A stretch of 64,000 nt of DNA from Prochlorococcus sp. AG-347-K18 (GTDB taxonomy: Bacteria > Cyanobacteriota > Cyanobacteriia > PCC-6307 > Cyanobiaceae), in the NCBI GenBank assembly GCA_003281365.1, contig QCCF01000001.1, positions 248,001 to 312,000 on the forward strand. Direction: 5' to 3'. Each line of letters starts with the position of its first letter. Position 1 is the first letter of the stretch. A program made the translations under genes and the position numbers. This document shows positions 19,751 to 28,930 of this stretch, one piece after another. Below the pieces are notes generated by a model, which was given only the letters and a program-made list of their open reading frames with translations, ran no database searches and was not told where the DNA came from.

Positions 19751-20647
19751 TTAATAAGATATTTGATCGTAAGATGAGACTTGAGAAATTTTTACATCCT
19801 TCAGATGTCTTTTCCCTAAACCGCTTAATACATTTGAGGGGCCAATTTCAACAATATGAAGATTACTATCCTTAGCCATTAAATCCATGGTTTCTCGCCA
19901 TCTTACTCCTTTACACATTTGTTTTTCTAATCTTACCTTAAGCAAATTTGGATCACTACACAGTGAAGGTTCAGAATTACTTATGACTGGGAAAGAAGGA
20001 TTGTTAAATTTAATCTTTTTTAAATACTCAGAAAATCTTGCTGCAGGTTCACTCATAAATGGTGAATGAAATGCACCTGAAACATTTAATTTCAAAAATC
20101 TTTTACAAGAAATTTCTCTTGATAAATTATCTAATGATTGATTAGATCCTGATAAGACAACTTGAGAGGAGCTATTATCATTGGCAATTACAATGTCATT
20201 AAATTTATTTACTAATAATTCTAGTTGATTTCTATCAAAACCAATTACAGCTGCCATAGACCCTTCACCAGCATTAACCATCAATTGTGATCTTACTTTA
20301 ATAAGTGATACACAATCTTCGAATGAAAAAACATCCGCACAATAAAGTGCTGTGATTTCTCCTAGACTATGGCCGGCAACATAAGTTGGTTTGAAACCAT
20401 TTTCTTTTAAAGCATCTAATAAAATAGATTCAACTAAAAAAAGGCAAATTTGGGTATTACTTGTATTATTTAAATCATTAAGGGGATTTGTTGAGTCGAA
20501 ATTTAGCTCACAAATTTCAAATAAATTCCTTTCAAATATTTCTGATGCATAACTAAACCTTTCATTTGTTTGTGACAAATTTTCAATTTGCTTTGCCATT
20601 CCAATTTTTTGTGAACCCTGTCCAGGGAATACCCATGCAACTGTCAT
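19751..20647 (-). CDS. fabD: malonyl-CoA:ACP transacylase
   Basis: Loads malonyl groups onto acyl-carrier protein for fatty-acid synthesis. The GQGSQ motif is at residues 8-12 and the nucleophile elbow GHSLGE at about 93-98, with the active-site His in SGAFHSPFM. The 298-residue length is normal. It is 18 bp after fabH and 5 bp before plsC, so these are clearly co-transcribed. Confidence 0.96.
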   Translation of the reverse strand: MTVAWVFPGQGSQKIGMAKQIENLSQTNERFSYASEIFERNLFEICELNFDSTNPLNDLNNTSNTQICLFLVESILLDALKENGFKPTYVAGHSLGEITALYCADVFSFEDCVSLIKVRSQLMVNAGEGSMAAVIGFDRNQLELLVNKFNDIVIANDNSSSQVVLSGSNQSLDNLSREISCKRFLKLNVSGAFHSPFMSEPAARFSEYLKKIKFNNPSFPVISNSEPSLCSDPNLLKVRLEKQMCKGVRWRETMDLMAKDSNLHIVEIGPSNVLSGLGKRHLKDVKISQVSSYDQISY

Positions 20648-20665
20648 AATTTTCCTGATTAGTTT

Positions 20666-21673
20666 TTAACCCCATTTAATAAGGGCTGCGCCCCAACTTA
20701 ACCCAGCGCCAAAACCACTTGTAGCAACAATATCATTACTTTTAATTCTATTACTTCTAATAGCCTCATCCATCATTAATGGAATTGTTGCTGCAGAAGT
20801 ATTACCATACTTTTCTAAATTACTAAGTACTTTTTCTCCAGAAATTTTCAATTTATCTCCTACAGAATCTAATATTCTTTGATTAGCTTGATGTAATACT
20901 AACCAATCAACTTTATCAGGACTATAGTTCGTTTTTCTAAACAAATTTTCAAGAATAATAGGAACTTCTCTAACAGCAAATTTATAAACTTCTTGCCCAT
21001 TCATCTGAACTGGAGAATAACCTCCACTTAAAAAATCAATATTATCAATTATTGAATCCTTGATATTTTTTGATTGAAGATTAAGAAAAGAACCCCTTTC
21101 CCCATCAGTTCTCATATCAAAACCAATTAAATTATCAAATTCATTTGTAGCTTCAATAGCCAATGCACCCGCACCATCACCAAAAAGTATGCAACTTCTC
21201 CTATCATTCCAATCAACAAAGCTTGATAATTGATCTGCTCCTATAACAATAGCTCTTTTGAAACTGCCACCCTTTAAATATTGGGAAGCTGTTATTAGAG
21301 CAAATAAGAAACCACTACATGCTGCAGTTAAATCAAAAGCTACAGCGTTATTGGCTCCCAATTTAGCTTGAATAGAGGGAGCCGAACCAAATAAATCATG
21401 TGGAGTAGAAGAAGCTAAAACAATCAAATCAATAGTCTTTACATCCCAATTAGCCATTTCAATCGCAGTTAATGCCGCCTCATAACCCATCTGAGTTACA
21501 TTATCTCCTACACTAGAAATTCTTCTCTCAGAAATACCAGTTCTTGATTTTATCCATTCATCGCTCGTATTTACCTTTTTACTAATTTCTTGATTAGTAA
21601 GTATTTGATCGGGAACATAACTTCCACTTCCTTTAAATGAGACTCCAATTTGATTAAACTTTTTTACTTCCAA
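20666..21673 (-). CDS. fabH: beta-ketoacyl-ACP synthase III
   Basis: Initiates fatty-acid elongation by condensing acetyl-CoA with malonyl-ACP. The catalytic Cys is in TAACSGFLFAL, the His in VLHQANQRI and the Asn in YGNTSAATIP, so the triad is complete. The 335 residues match the family. It lies between plsX (53 bp upstream) and fabD (18 bp downstream), the common plsX-fabH-fabD lipid cluster. Confidence 0.97.
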   Translation of the reverse strand: MEVKKFNQIGVSFKGSGSYVPDQILTNQEISKKVNTSDEWIKSRTGISERRISSVGDNVTQMGYEAALTAIEMANWDVKTIDLIVLASSTPHDLFGSAPSIQAKLGANNAVAFDLTAACSGFLFALITASQYLKGGSFKRAIVIGADQLSSFVDWNDRRSCILFGDGAGALAIEATNEFDNLIGFDMRTDGERGSFLNLQSKNIKDSIIDNIDFLSGGYSPVQMNGQEVYKFAVREVPIILENLFRKTNYSPDKVDWLVLHQANQRILDSVGDKLKISGEKVLSNLEKYGNTSAATIPLMMDEAIRSNRIKSNDIVATSGFGAGLSWGAALIKWG

Positions 21674-21726
21674 AAGAGTTTTTTAGTTACTTATATAAGT
21701 CAAACATAAATTTGACGAAATATGTT

Positions 21727-23145
21727 TTAAGAATTTAAAACTTGAAGCTTTTGAAGTTGATTTAAATTTTCCATCACATTATGGCTTACAGCCGAGTGAG
21801 CCAAACGAAGAGCACTAACAACAGACAAAGACTTACTGCTTCCATGGCCAATCACACAAATTCCATTTACGCCAAGTAATAAGGCACCACCATGTTCTGC
21901 ATGATCTAACCTTTTCTTTATTCTAAGTAAATTACCTTTTAAAAAAGCTGAACCAACTTTTCCCCGCCTCCCTCTTGGCAGCTCAGATCTTAAGATATCT
22001 AATAAAACGCCACCTACTGACTCAAGAAATTTTAATAAGATATTACCGGTAAAACCATCACAAACAACTACATCAAAACTACCTGACAAAACATCTCTTC
22101 CTTCACAATTACCTGCAAAATCTAAATTTTTTTCTCTTGAAAGTAGTTCAAATGTTTTTAGGGACAAATCATTACCTTTACATTCTTCTTCCCCAATATT
22201 TAAAAGGCCAATTCTTGGTTTTTTTACTTGCAAGACATCCTTCGCATAAATATTACCAAGAAGAGCAAACTGATGAAGATAAGAAGGTTTACAATCTGTA
22301 TTAGCACCAACATCTAAAACTAATACAGGACGAGTTTGATCCCTTGTTGGAAACAATGCACCTATAGCTGGTCTATCAATTCCTTTCAATCTTCCAATTC
22401 TAAATATGGCAGAAGCCATCATTGCTCCTGAATTACCTGCTGAGTAAACTGCTTTTGCTTTATTATTTCTTACTAAATCCATAGCAACATTTATACTCGC
22501 ATTTTTCTTTTTTCTAACTGCAGTCGCCTCTTCATTCATTCCTATAGGATCTCCACTATCAATTAATTCGAGACGATTATTTTCTATTTCTTTTTTAAGT
22601 AACTCTAATAAGCCAATTTCTTCAGCTGCATTTTTAACTTTTTCTACTTTTCCCACAAATTTTATATTTATCGGAAATCTGCTTATCGCTTCAAGGCAAC
22701 CCTCCAAAATTGGTCCTGGAGCGAAATCTCCACCCATACCATCAACTGCTATCCAAATCCTATTAGATTGCGAGTCCTCTAAATTACTTACAACATTATC
22801 GCTATTTTGTAATCTTTTTAATGGGTCAAAAACTAATGGCTGTAATGTATTTTTAGCCAAGGAGCTAGCATTTGAAACTACACTGCTAGCAGTACTCACA
22901 ACAGATTCAGCGCTTGAAACTACATTACCTGCAACGTTGCCTGCAACATTACTGGCAACATTACTTGCAGTACTCACGACAGAGCCAGCATTAGAGACTA
23001 CGTTACCCGCCACATTACTTGCCGTTACTGCAGAACTAGTAGCAGTATCTACTATTGAAGTTACAGCAGAGTTTCTTTTATACCAAATAACTAATCTTCT
23101 GATAGCTTTGGACTTATTACCTTTATGTGGAGTTTCTTTGCCCAT
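21727..23145 (-). CDS. plsX: phosphate acyltransferase PlsX with repeat-rich N-terminal extension
   Basis: Converts acyl-ACP to acyl-phosphate for phospholipid synthesis. The PlsX domain begins at about residue 129 with IWIAVDGMGGDFAPGPILEG and continues to the C-terminus with conserved YSAGNSGAMMASAIFRIGR and VLDVGANTDC. Before it lies an unusual extension of about 128 residues: a basic start, then a Val/Ala/Ser/Asn repeat zone at residues 27-95 with two copies of a roughly 20-residue unit (44-63 and 70-89) offset by 26. The extension is absent from standard PlsX proteins of about 340 residues. The ATG directly follows the rpaB stop codon, so the start is fixed by coupling and the extension is in frame. 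Confidence 0.95.
   Translation of the reverse strand: MGKETPHKGNKSKAIRRLVIWYKRNSAVTSIVDTATSSAVTASNVAGNVVSNAGSVVSTASNVASNVAGNVAGNVVSSAESVVSTASSVVSNASSLAKNTLQPLVFDPLKRLQNSDNVVSNLEDSQSNRIWIAVDGMGGDFAPGPILEGCLEAISRFPINIKFVGKVEKVKNAAEEIGLLELLKKEIENNRLELIDSGDPIGMNEEATAVRKKKNASINVAMDLVRNNKAKAVYSAGNSGAMMASAIFRIGRLKGIDRPAIGALFPTRDQTRPVLVLDVGANTDCKPSYLHQFALLGNIYAKDVLQVKKPRIGLLNIGEEECKGNDLSLKTFELLSREKNLDFAGNCEGRDVLSGSFDVVVCDGFTGNILLKFLESVGGVLLDILRSELPRGRRGKVGSAFLKGNLLRIKKRLDHAEHGGALLLGVNGICVIGHGSSKSLSVVSALRLAHSAVSHNVMENLNQLQKLQVLNS
22861..23067 (-). repeat. degenerate coding repeats in the plsX N-terminal extension
   Basis: Reverse-strand codons for residues 27-95 of PlsX form imperfect tandem repeats of units such as NVAGNVVS, SVVSTAS and SNVAS. 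The two longest copies are offset by 78 bp. Codons differ between copies, so the repeat is diverged and conserved more at protein than at DNA level. Confidence 0.85.
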
Positions 23146-23892
23146 CTATTTACTATTAAAAGGAGCAATATCCACAATCCTTTGGAAAAGATATCCTGTT
23201 CCTCTTGCTGTTAAGATCAATTCAGGATTTGCAGGGTCAGCCTCCAGTTTTGATCTTAATCTTGAAATATGAACATCAACTACTCTTGTATCTACATGTC
23301 TCTCTGGTGTATATCCCCAAACTTCTTTTAAAATCTCTCCTCTACTAAATGGCTCTCCTGACCTACTTACCAGTAGCTCTAAAAGACTAAATTCCATACC
23401 AGTTAATCTAATTCTCTCATCACTTTTAAAAACTTGTCTGCGATTGGTATCTATTTTTATATCAGTAACCAAAATTAATCCTGAATTAGGCATTCCAGGT
23501 AATTGTTCTTTATCAATTCTTCTTAAGACGCATCTAATTCTAGCTTCTAATTCCTTAGGACTAAAGGGTTTCACTACATAATCATCAGCCCCTAATTCTA
23601 AGCCTGTTATTCTATCAGCGACATCTCCCAATGCAGTTAACATTACAATTGGAACATCAGAATCTTTCCTTAATTCTTGACAAACTCCATAACCATCTAA
23701 CTTTGGCATCATAACGTCAAGGACTACTAAATCAGGTTCATAATCTTTAAATAACTTAAGTGCTTCTTTACCATCACTTGCAGTTACGACTTTGTACCCA
23801 ATCATAGAGAGACGCGTCTCTAGAATTCTTCTGATACTTGCCTCATCATCAGCAACAAGGATTGTTTCTTTAGTTTGACTAGATAAAGCCAT
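23146..23892 (-). CDS. rpaB: OmpR-family response regulator RpaB
   Basis: Two-component regulator for high-light and redox-responsive photosynthesis genes, acting through HLR1 sites. The receiver has acidic Asp 15-16, phospho-acceptor Asp 59 (DLVVLDVMMPKLDG), Thr 86 and Lys 108; the winged-helix domain includes RHVDTRVVDVHISRLRSKLE. It resembles RpaB/Ycf27 throughout. It heads the run leading to plsX, whose ATG follows its stop directly, and diverges from radA across 106 bp. Confidence 0.95.
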   Translation of the reverse strand: MALSSQTKETILVADDEASIRRILETRLSMIGYKVVTASDGKEALKLFKDYEPDLVVLDVMMPKLDGYGVCQELRKDSDVPIVMLTALGDVADRITGLELGADDYVVKPFSPKELEARIRCVLRRIDKEQLPGMPNSGLILVTDIKIDTNRRQVFKSDERIRLTGMEFSLLELLVSRSGEPFSRGEILKEVWGYTPERHVDTRVVDVHISRLRSKLEADPANPELILTARGTGYLFQRIVDIAPFNSK

Positions 23893-23998
23893 TTGTTTCT
23901 ATTAGCTAATCAGTAAGAGAATTTATTATTATCCTAATCTAACTTGTAGAGGGGCAATATCCCAAACATTCTAGTTCGATTATTTTACTCAAAAATAA

Positions 23999-25351
23999 AT
24001 GTCTAGCAAATTATCGACTTTTATTTGTCAAAATTGCGGTACTGAAACTTCTCAATATTTTGGGAAATGTCTTAATTGCAACTCATGGAATTCCATTGTT
24101 GAGGAAATTAAAATTAAGAGATCTAAATTTCAGGATATAAAAAATAGCAAGAAGTCTATCCCTTTTAATGAAATTTCAACCAGAAAAATATCAAGATTTA
24201 CAAGTGGTTTTAATGAATTGGATCGAGTGCTTGGAGGTGGGATAGTTCCTGGATCTGTTGTTTTACTTGGAGGAGAACCTGGTATAGGTAAAAGCACAAT
24301 AGTTCTTCAATCAGCAGGAAAAATATCTCTTAACGAAAAAGTTTTATATGTCACCGCTGAAGAATCTTTAGAACAAGTAAAAATTAGATGGGAAAGATTA
24401 AATCAAGACAGTTTTGATTTAAAAATTTTTGCTGAAACCAATTTGTCCCTAATTATTCAAGAAATCAAACGTATAAATCCAAGTTTTGCAATAATCGATA
24501 GTATTCAAGCCATTCATAATCATGAGATGGAAAGTTCGCCTGGTTCAGTTTCTCAAGTTAGAGCATGTTCAGTTGAGTTACAAAATCTCGCTAAAGATAA
24601 TAATATTGCACTTTTAATAATTGGCCATGTAACCAAAGATGGTGCCTTAGCTGGCCCAAAAACTTTAGAGCATTTAGTTGATGTTGTAATAAACTTTGAA
24701 GGAGATAAAATTTCTTCGCATAGATTACTGAGAAGTATAAAAAATCGATTTGGATCGACCTTCGAAATCGGGATTTTTGAAATGCTGGAAGAAGGCTTAC
24801 GAGAAATAAAAAATCCAAGTTCAATATTCACAAACAAAGAAAATATTGCAGGTGTCACAACCACAATAACCAGTGAGGGGACTCGACCACTCGCAGTAGA
24901 TATACAAGCACTAGTAAATAAAACTTTCTATAGTAATCCGAGAAGAACTACAACTGGAATTAGTATTAACAGACTACATCAGATTCTAGCTGTTATAGAA
25001 AAACACGTAAGCATTAAATTATCTGAATTTGATTGTTATGTAGCTACTGGTGGTGGTTTTGAAATAAATGATCCATCATCTGACTTGGGTGTAGCAATAT
25101 CAATTTTATCAAGTTTAAAAAATATTCCTCCTTTAGCGAGTTGTTCATTTATTGGAGAATTAGGTTTGAGCGGTCAAGTTAGGAAATCAAATAACCTGCG
25201 AACAAAGATAGAAGAGGCTGCAAGACTAGGAATCAAAAATATCGTGGTACCAAAATTGGAGGAGGACTTAAATAATAATTTTCAAGATTTAATCAATATC
25301 AAAGAGATTTCTAATATCAATGAAGCAGTTATTTATTCTTTAGGAAAGTAA
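23999..25351 (+). CDS. radA: DNA repair protein RadA
   Basis: RecA-like ATPase that promotes branch migration in recombinational repair. A C4 zinc finger uses Cys 10, 13, 24 and 27. The Walker A GGEPGIGKST spans about residues 91-100, the RadA-specific KNRFG is near 250, and the C-terminal Lon-like domain includes ATGGGFEINDPSSDLGVAIS. The 450-residue length is standard. It diverges from rpaB and is convergent with ycf3, 5 bp apart. Confidence 0.97.
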   Translation: MSSKLSTFICQNCGTETSQYFGKCLNCNSWNSIVEEIKIKRSKFQDIKNSKKSIPFNEISTRKISRFTSGFNELDRVLGGGIVPGSVVLLGGEPGIGKSTIVLQSAGKISLNEKVLYVTAEESLEQVKIRWERLNQDSFDLKIFAETNLSLIIQEIKRINPSFAIIDSIQAIHNHEMESSPGSVSQVRACSVELQNLAKDNNIALLIIGHVTKDGALAGPKTLEHLVDVVINFEGDKISSHRLLRSIKNRFGSTFEIGIFEMLEEGLREIKNPSSIFTNKENIAGVTTTITSEGTRPLAVDIQALVNKTFYSNPRRTTTGISINRLHQILAVIEKHVSIKLSEFDCYVATGGGFEINDPSSDLGVAISILSSLKNIPPLASCSFIGELGLSGQVRKSNNLRTKIEEAARLGIKNIVVPKLEEDLNNNFQDLINIKEISNINEAVIYSLGK

Positions 25352-25356
25352 AGAAA

Positions 25357-25878
25357 TTAAAGATACATATCGATTGAACTTCTTCCAGAGTTTTTTAGCC
25401 AATTCTCGATATCAAGATACCCACCAGGATATAATCTCACTGCTTTAGACCAGACTTCAGCAGCTTTATCAAACCAAATATCTCTTTGATCTAAATCACC
25501 ACTTTGCTCAGCATATCTTCCCCTTTTCTCATAAATTAAGCCTATATTTTTAAGACATGATGGTTGTTTTGGATTTTCTTCTAACGCTTTTTGATAAGTT
25601 TCAATAGACAAATCCTCTTCTCCATTACTCATGTATATAATTGCCATATTTTTGAGAGTCTCACCCCTATCGATTTTATTTTCTTCAAGTAACAAACTCT
25701 CTCTGTAGTACTCTAGCGCTTCCGAATAATCCCCATTATTTTGAGCTGCTAAGCCATCTCTGTAATATATGTAAGCTTTTTTTTCTTTCTCTGCAATAGG
25801 CATTATTTTAACTATGGATTCAGCAATTACGGTAAAAGCTTTATCAATAAAATTGTCTCTGTTTTGATTACTTGGCAC
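25357..25878 (-). CDS. ycf3: photosystem I assembly protein Ycf3
   Basis: TPR protein that chaperones photosystem I assembly at the thylakoid. The GTG at 25878 is chosen because it gives [20 protein letters not shown], the conserved Ycf3 N-terminus, and a length of 173 residues, the usual Ycf3 size; an open frame extends 30 codons further upstream but encodes AT-rich noise. Three TPR-like repeats follow ([60 protein letters not shown]). The C-terminus [11 protein letters not shown]-like ([12 protein letters not shown]) is also conserved. Confidence 0.95.
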   Translation of the reverse strand: MPSNQNRDNFIDKAFTVIAESIVKIMPIAEKEKKAYIYYRDGLAAQNNGDYSEALEYYRESLLLEENKIDRGETLKNMAIIYMSNGEEDLSIETYQKALEENPKQPSCLKNIGLIYEKRGRYAEQSGDLDQRDIWFDKAAEVWSKAVRLYPGGYLDIENWLKNSGRSSIDMYL

Positions 25879-25987
25879 TGCTTTAAAACTAATAGAATTA
25901 TTATAGTAATTTAAAAAATAATTATTTAAAAACTCTATAACATTTATTATAGTTAAAAATGAAATCAAGCATTAATTTGCTTTTATC

Positions 25988-28294
25988 GTGAAAAGTATGG
26001 AGACCATTCAACTCAGCATCACTGGAATGAAATGTGGAGGTTGTGTAAAAACTGTCGAAAAAATATTGAACGATTCAGATGGTATTAATAAAGTTTCTGT
26101 TAACTTACTTACTGAAAGTGCATATTTTGAAATCAGTAAAAAACATATAGAGATAGAATCGATTCTAGAAAACCTTAAACAAAATGGTTTTCCATCGAAG
26201 ATTTACATAAATGATTTCTCAAAAAAAATAAATAAAGCCGAATTAGAAAAAAAAAAGAAATGGAATAATCAATGGCAAAATCTAGCTTTTGCACTTCTAC
26301 TTTTATTATTTTCAGGTTTAGGTCATCTTGCAGAAGGAAGATATATAAATTTTCCTATATTAGGTAATATTTTTTTTCACGCTTCATTAGCAACATTAGC
26401 TTTAATATTGCCTGGAAGAGAAATAATTATTTATGGATTTAAATCACTTATAAAAAATTCTCCAAATATGGACTCTTTAGTAGCTCTTGGAGTAACTAGT
26501 GCATATCTAACAAGTCTTCTATCCTTAATATTCCCTGATACTGGTTTCCCTTGTTTTTTTAATGAACCAGTTATGTTACTAGGTTTTATCTTGATTGGGC
26601 GATTCTTAGAAGAAAGAGCTAAATATCAAACTGGTTCATCTATTGGGGAGTTGTTAGAACTTCAACCTGAAATTGCAAATATTTATACAGAAGATAATCA
26701 AATAAAGTCGATTAAAGTAAACCTTTTAAAACCTTATCAAGAGATTCAAGTTTTAGCCGGTGACAGAGTACCTGCTGATTGCACTGTAATTAATGGTAAT
26801 TCATATGTTGATGTCTCTCATATTACTGGAGAATCTAAACCTATAGAAGTCAAAGAAGGGAATCGTTTATCTTGTGGATCTTTAAATCTTAATTCAACTC
26901 TTAGACTAAAAGTACAAAAAGTTGGAGGTAATTCATCTCTTGCCAAACTTGTAAACCTTATTGAATCCGTAAACGCTAATAAACCTCCTATTCAAAGAAT
27001 TGCTGATAATGTTGCGGGCAAATTTACTTATTTTGTACTTATATTTGCGACTTTAACCTTTTTTTTCTGGTGGAAAGGAGCAAAACAAATTTGGCCTGAT
27101 TTATTAAGTCATAATCATCATGCATTGATAAGTAACTCAAGCCACACCCTTCATAGTTCACTGGGAAGTAGTGCTGACGATTTTTTGACTTTAGCAATTC
27201 AATTATCAATAGCTGTTTTAGTAATAGCTTGTCCTTGCGCCCTTGGTTTAGCCACACCAACAGTAATCACTGTCGCATCAGGTAAAGCTGCAAAGAAAGG
27301 AGTTCTATTTAAAGGCGGGGACAAATTAGAAATTGCATCAAAAATAAACAATATCATCTTTGATAAGACAGGTACCCTAACTAAAGGGGAGCCTTTCATT
27401 GTTGATTATAAAAGTAATAGTGATCATTCATTCTTACTAAGAATAGCTGCGAGCTTAGAAAAGGAAAGCAGGCATCCAATTGCTAATGCTCTAATTCAAG
27501 AAGCCCGAAAACAAAACTTAAGTTTATTCCCAATAAAAAAAATTTTCACAGAATCAGGTAGAGGAATTTCTGGAGAACTTGATTCAATTGATGGACTTAT
27601 CAATATCGGGAATATTGAATGGCTAATTAGCAAAGGAACAAATATAGATAATAAAACAAAAAAAATTATTGAAAATGAAGAGACACAAACTCATACAATC
27701 ATTGGAGTTAGCATAAAAGAAGAGTTACTTGGTCTTATCTTCTTAGGAGATTTACTCAGAGAAGATTCAATTAAAACAATTCAATATTTAAGAGAAAACA
27801 ACTTAAAAATTAATATTTTAAGTGGAGATAGAAAACAAACAGTTTTAGCTATAGCAAAAAAAATTGGGTGTATAGAAACGGAAGTAAAATGGGGCCTCCT
27901 TCCTCAAATGAAACTCGAGATTATTGAAAATTTAAAAATCAATAATAAAGTAGCAATGATTGGTGATGGAATAAATGATGTCCCAGCCTTAGCTTCCTCA
28001 GACTTAGGTATTGCAGTGGGATCAGGTACTCAAATAGCAAAGGCAAATGCAGATGTAGTATTGATGGGAGATCAACTAAATGGATTACCCTATGCATTAA
28101 ATCTTGCAAAAAAAACTATTAGAAAAATAAAACAGAATCTAATTTGGGCTTTTGGCTACAACTTATTAGCTATACCGATAGCCGCTGGCATTTTATTTCC
28201 TAAATACGGTATCCTTCTCTCTCCCTCAATAGCAGCATTACTAATGGCTACTAGCTCTATTACGGTTATAGTAAATGCTTTATCTTTAGATTAA
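25988..28294 (+). CDS. P1B-type copper-transporting ATPase
   Basis: Copper pump of the CtaA/PacS type, 768 residues. An N-terminal heavy-metal domain has GMKCGGC (residues 13-19), the transmembrane metal site is CPC at 415-417, the phosphorylation site DKTGTLT starts at 459, HP is in SRHPIANAL, and GDGINDVPALA is near 658. A His-rich loop (SHNHHALISNSSHTLH) lies between two helices just before CPC and may assist metal handling on the far side. An ATG at 25997 is an equally good start. It directly abuts tmk. I cannot tell from sequence whether it imports to plastocyanin or exports. Confidence 0.92.
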   Translation: MKSMETIQLSITGMKCGGCVKTVEKILNDSDGINKVSVNLLTESAYFEISKKHIEIESILENLKQNGFPSKIYINDFSKKINKAELEKKKKWNNQWQNLAFALLLLLFSGLGHLAEGRYINFPILGNIFFHASLATLALILPGREIIIYGFKSLIKNSPNMDSLVALGVTSAYLTSLLSLIFPDTGFPCFFNEPVMLLGFILIGRFLEERAKYQTGSSIGELLELQPEIANIYTEDNQIKSIKVNLLKPYQEIQVLAGDRVPADCTVINGNSYVDVSHITGESKPIEVKEGNRLSCGSLNLNSTLRLKVQKVGGNSSLAKLVNLIESVNANKPPIQRIADNVAGKFTYFVLIFATLTFFFWWKGAKQIWPDLLSHNHHALISNSSHTLHSSLGSSADDFLTLAIQLSIAVLVIACPCALGLATPTVITVASGKAAKKGVLFKGGDKLEIASKINNIIFDKTGTLTKGEPFIVDYKSNSDHSFLLRIAASLEKESRHPIANALIQEARKQNLSLFPIKKIFTESGRGISGELDSIDGLINIGNIEWLISKGTNIDNKTKKIIENEETQTHTIIGVSIKEELLGLIFLGDLLREDSIKTIQYLRENNLKINILSGDRKQTVLAIAKKIGCIETEVKWGLLPQMKLEIIENLKINNKVAMIGDGINDVPALASSDLGIAVGSGTQIAKANADVVLMGDQLNGLPYALNLAKKTIRKIKQNLIWAFGYNLLAIPIAAGILFPKYGILLSPSIAALLMATSSITVIVNALSLD

Positions 28295-28930
28295 ATGAAA
28301 GGGAAATTTATTGTTTTTGAAGGGATTGATGGATGTGGGAAGACTACCCAAATAGATGAACTATCTAAATGGCTCCCTAATAGTGGCCTAATGAAAAAAG
28401 GGTCTAGATTAATCACAACAAGAGAGCCTGGAGGCAGCCTTTTAGGCAAAAAACTTAGAGGACTAATACTTGATACTAATGAAAATAACAAGCCTTCATC
28501 ACTTGCTGAATTGTTGCTTTATTCAGCTGATAGAGCTGAACACATCTCAAAAGTTATTTCACCTGCTTTAGAAAATAATGATTGGGTAATTAGTGATAGA
28601 TTTTCCGATTCCACTTTGGCTTATCAAGGTTATGGAAGAAACATAAATTTAGAAATAATCAAAAATATTGAATCTATTGTGTGTCAAGGAGAATATCCTG
28701 ATCTAACTTTCTTCTTAGACATTTCTCCTGAAGAGAGTTTGTTGCGAAGAAAAAATGAAATTCCAGATAGAATAGAATCAGAAGGTATAAAATTTTTAGA
28801 AAAAGTAAATGAAGGTTTTAAATTAATTGCCCAAGAAAAAAACTGGAATATAATATCTGCCTCACAAAATATTAAAACTATTTCTAATCAAATTAAAGAG
28901 ACTGTATTAAATAATTTTTCTAATAAGTAA
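28295..28930 (+). CDS. tmk: thymidylate kinase
   Basis: Phosphorylates dTMP to dTDP. The P-loop [12 protein letters not shown] is at residues 6-17, REPGGS follows, and [15 protein letters not shown] is the dTMP-binding/DRY-type motif; the LID region contains [14 protein letters not shown]. The 211-residue length is normal. Its ATG directly follows the ATPase stop and its TAA overlaps the holB ATG by one base, so the three genes form a tight unit. Confidence 0.96.
   Translation: MKGKFIVFEGIDGCGKTTQIDELSKWLPNSGLMKKGSRLITTREPGGSLLGKKLRGLILDTNENNKPSSLAELLLYSADRAEHISKVISPALENNDWVISDRFSDSTLAYQGYGRNINLEIIKNIESIVCQGEYPDLTFFLDISPEESLLRRKNEIPDRIESEGIKFLEKVNEGFKLIAQEKNWNIISASQNIKTISNQIKETVLNNFSNK

Noticed and set aside
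22861-23067. Repeats that could be taken for a CRISPR or minisatellite array
   Set aside because: The units are imperfect, lack unique spacers, and are in frame within plsX with codon-level divergence.
22937-23272. A 111-codon open frame on the plus strand, antisense to plsX and rpaB
   Set aside because: It mirrors the repetitive Val/Ala/Ser codons of the PlsX extension and crosses the rpaB-plsX junction; composition is low-complexity and no start signal or homology is apparent.
25879-25968. Upstream extension of ycf3 by 30 codons
   Set aside because: The GTG at 25878 restores the family N-terminus and the 173-residue length; the extension is AT-rich and unlike Ycf3.
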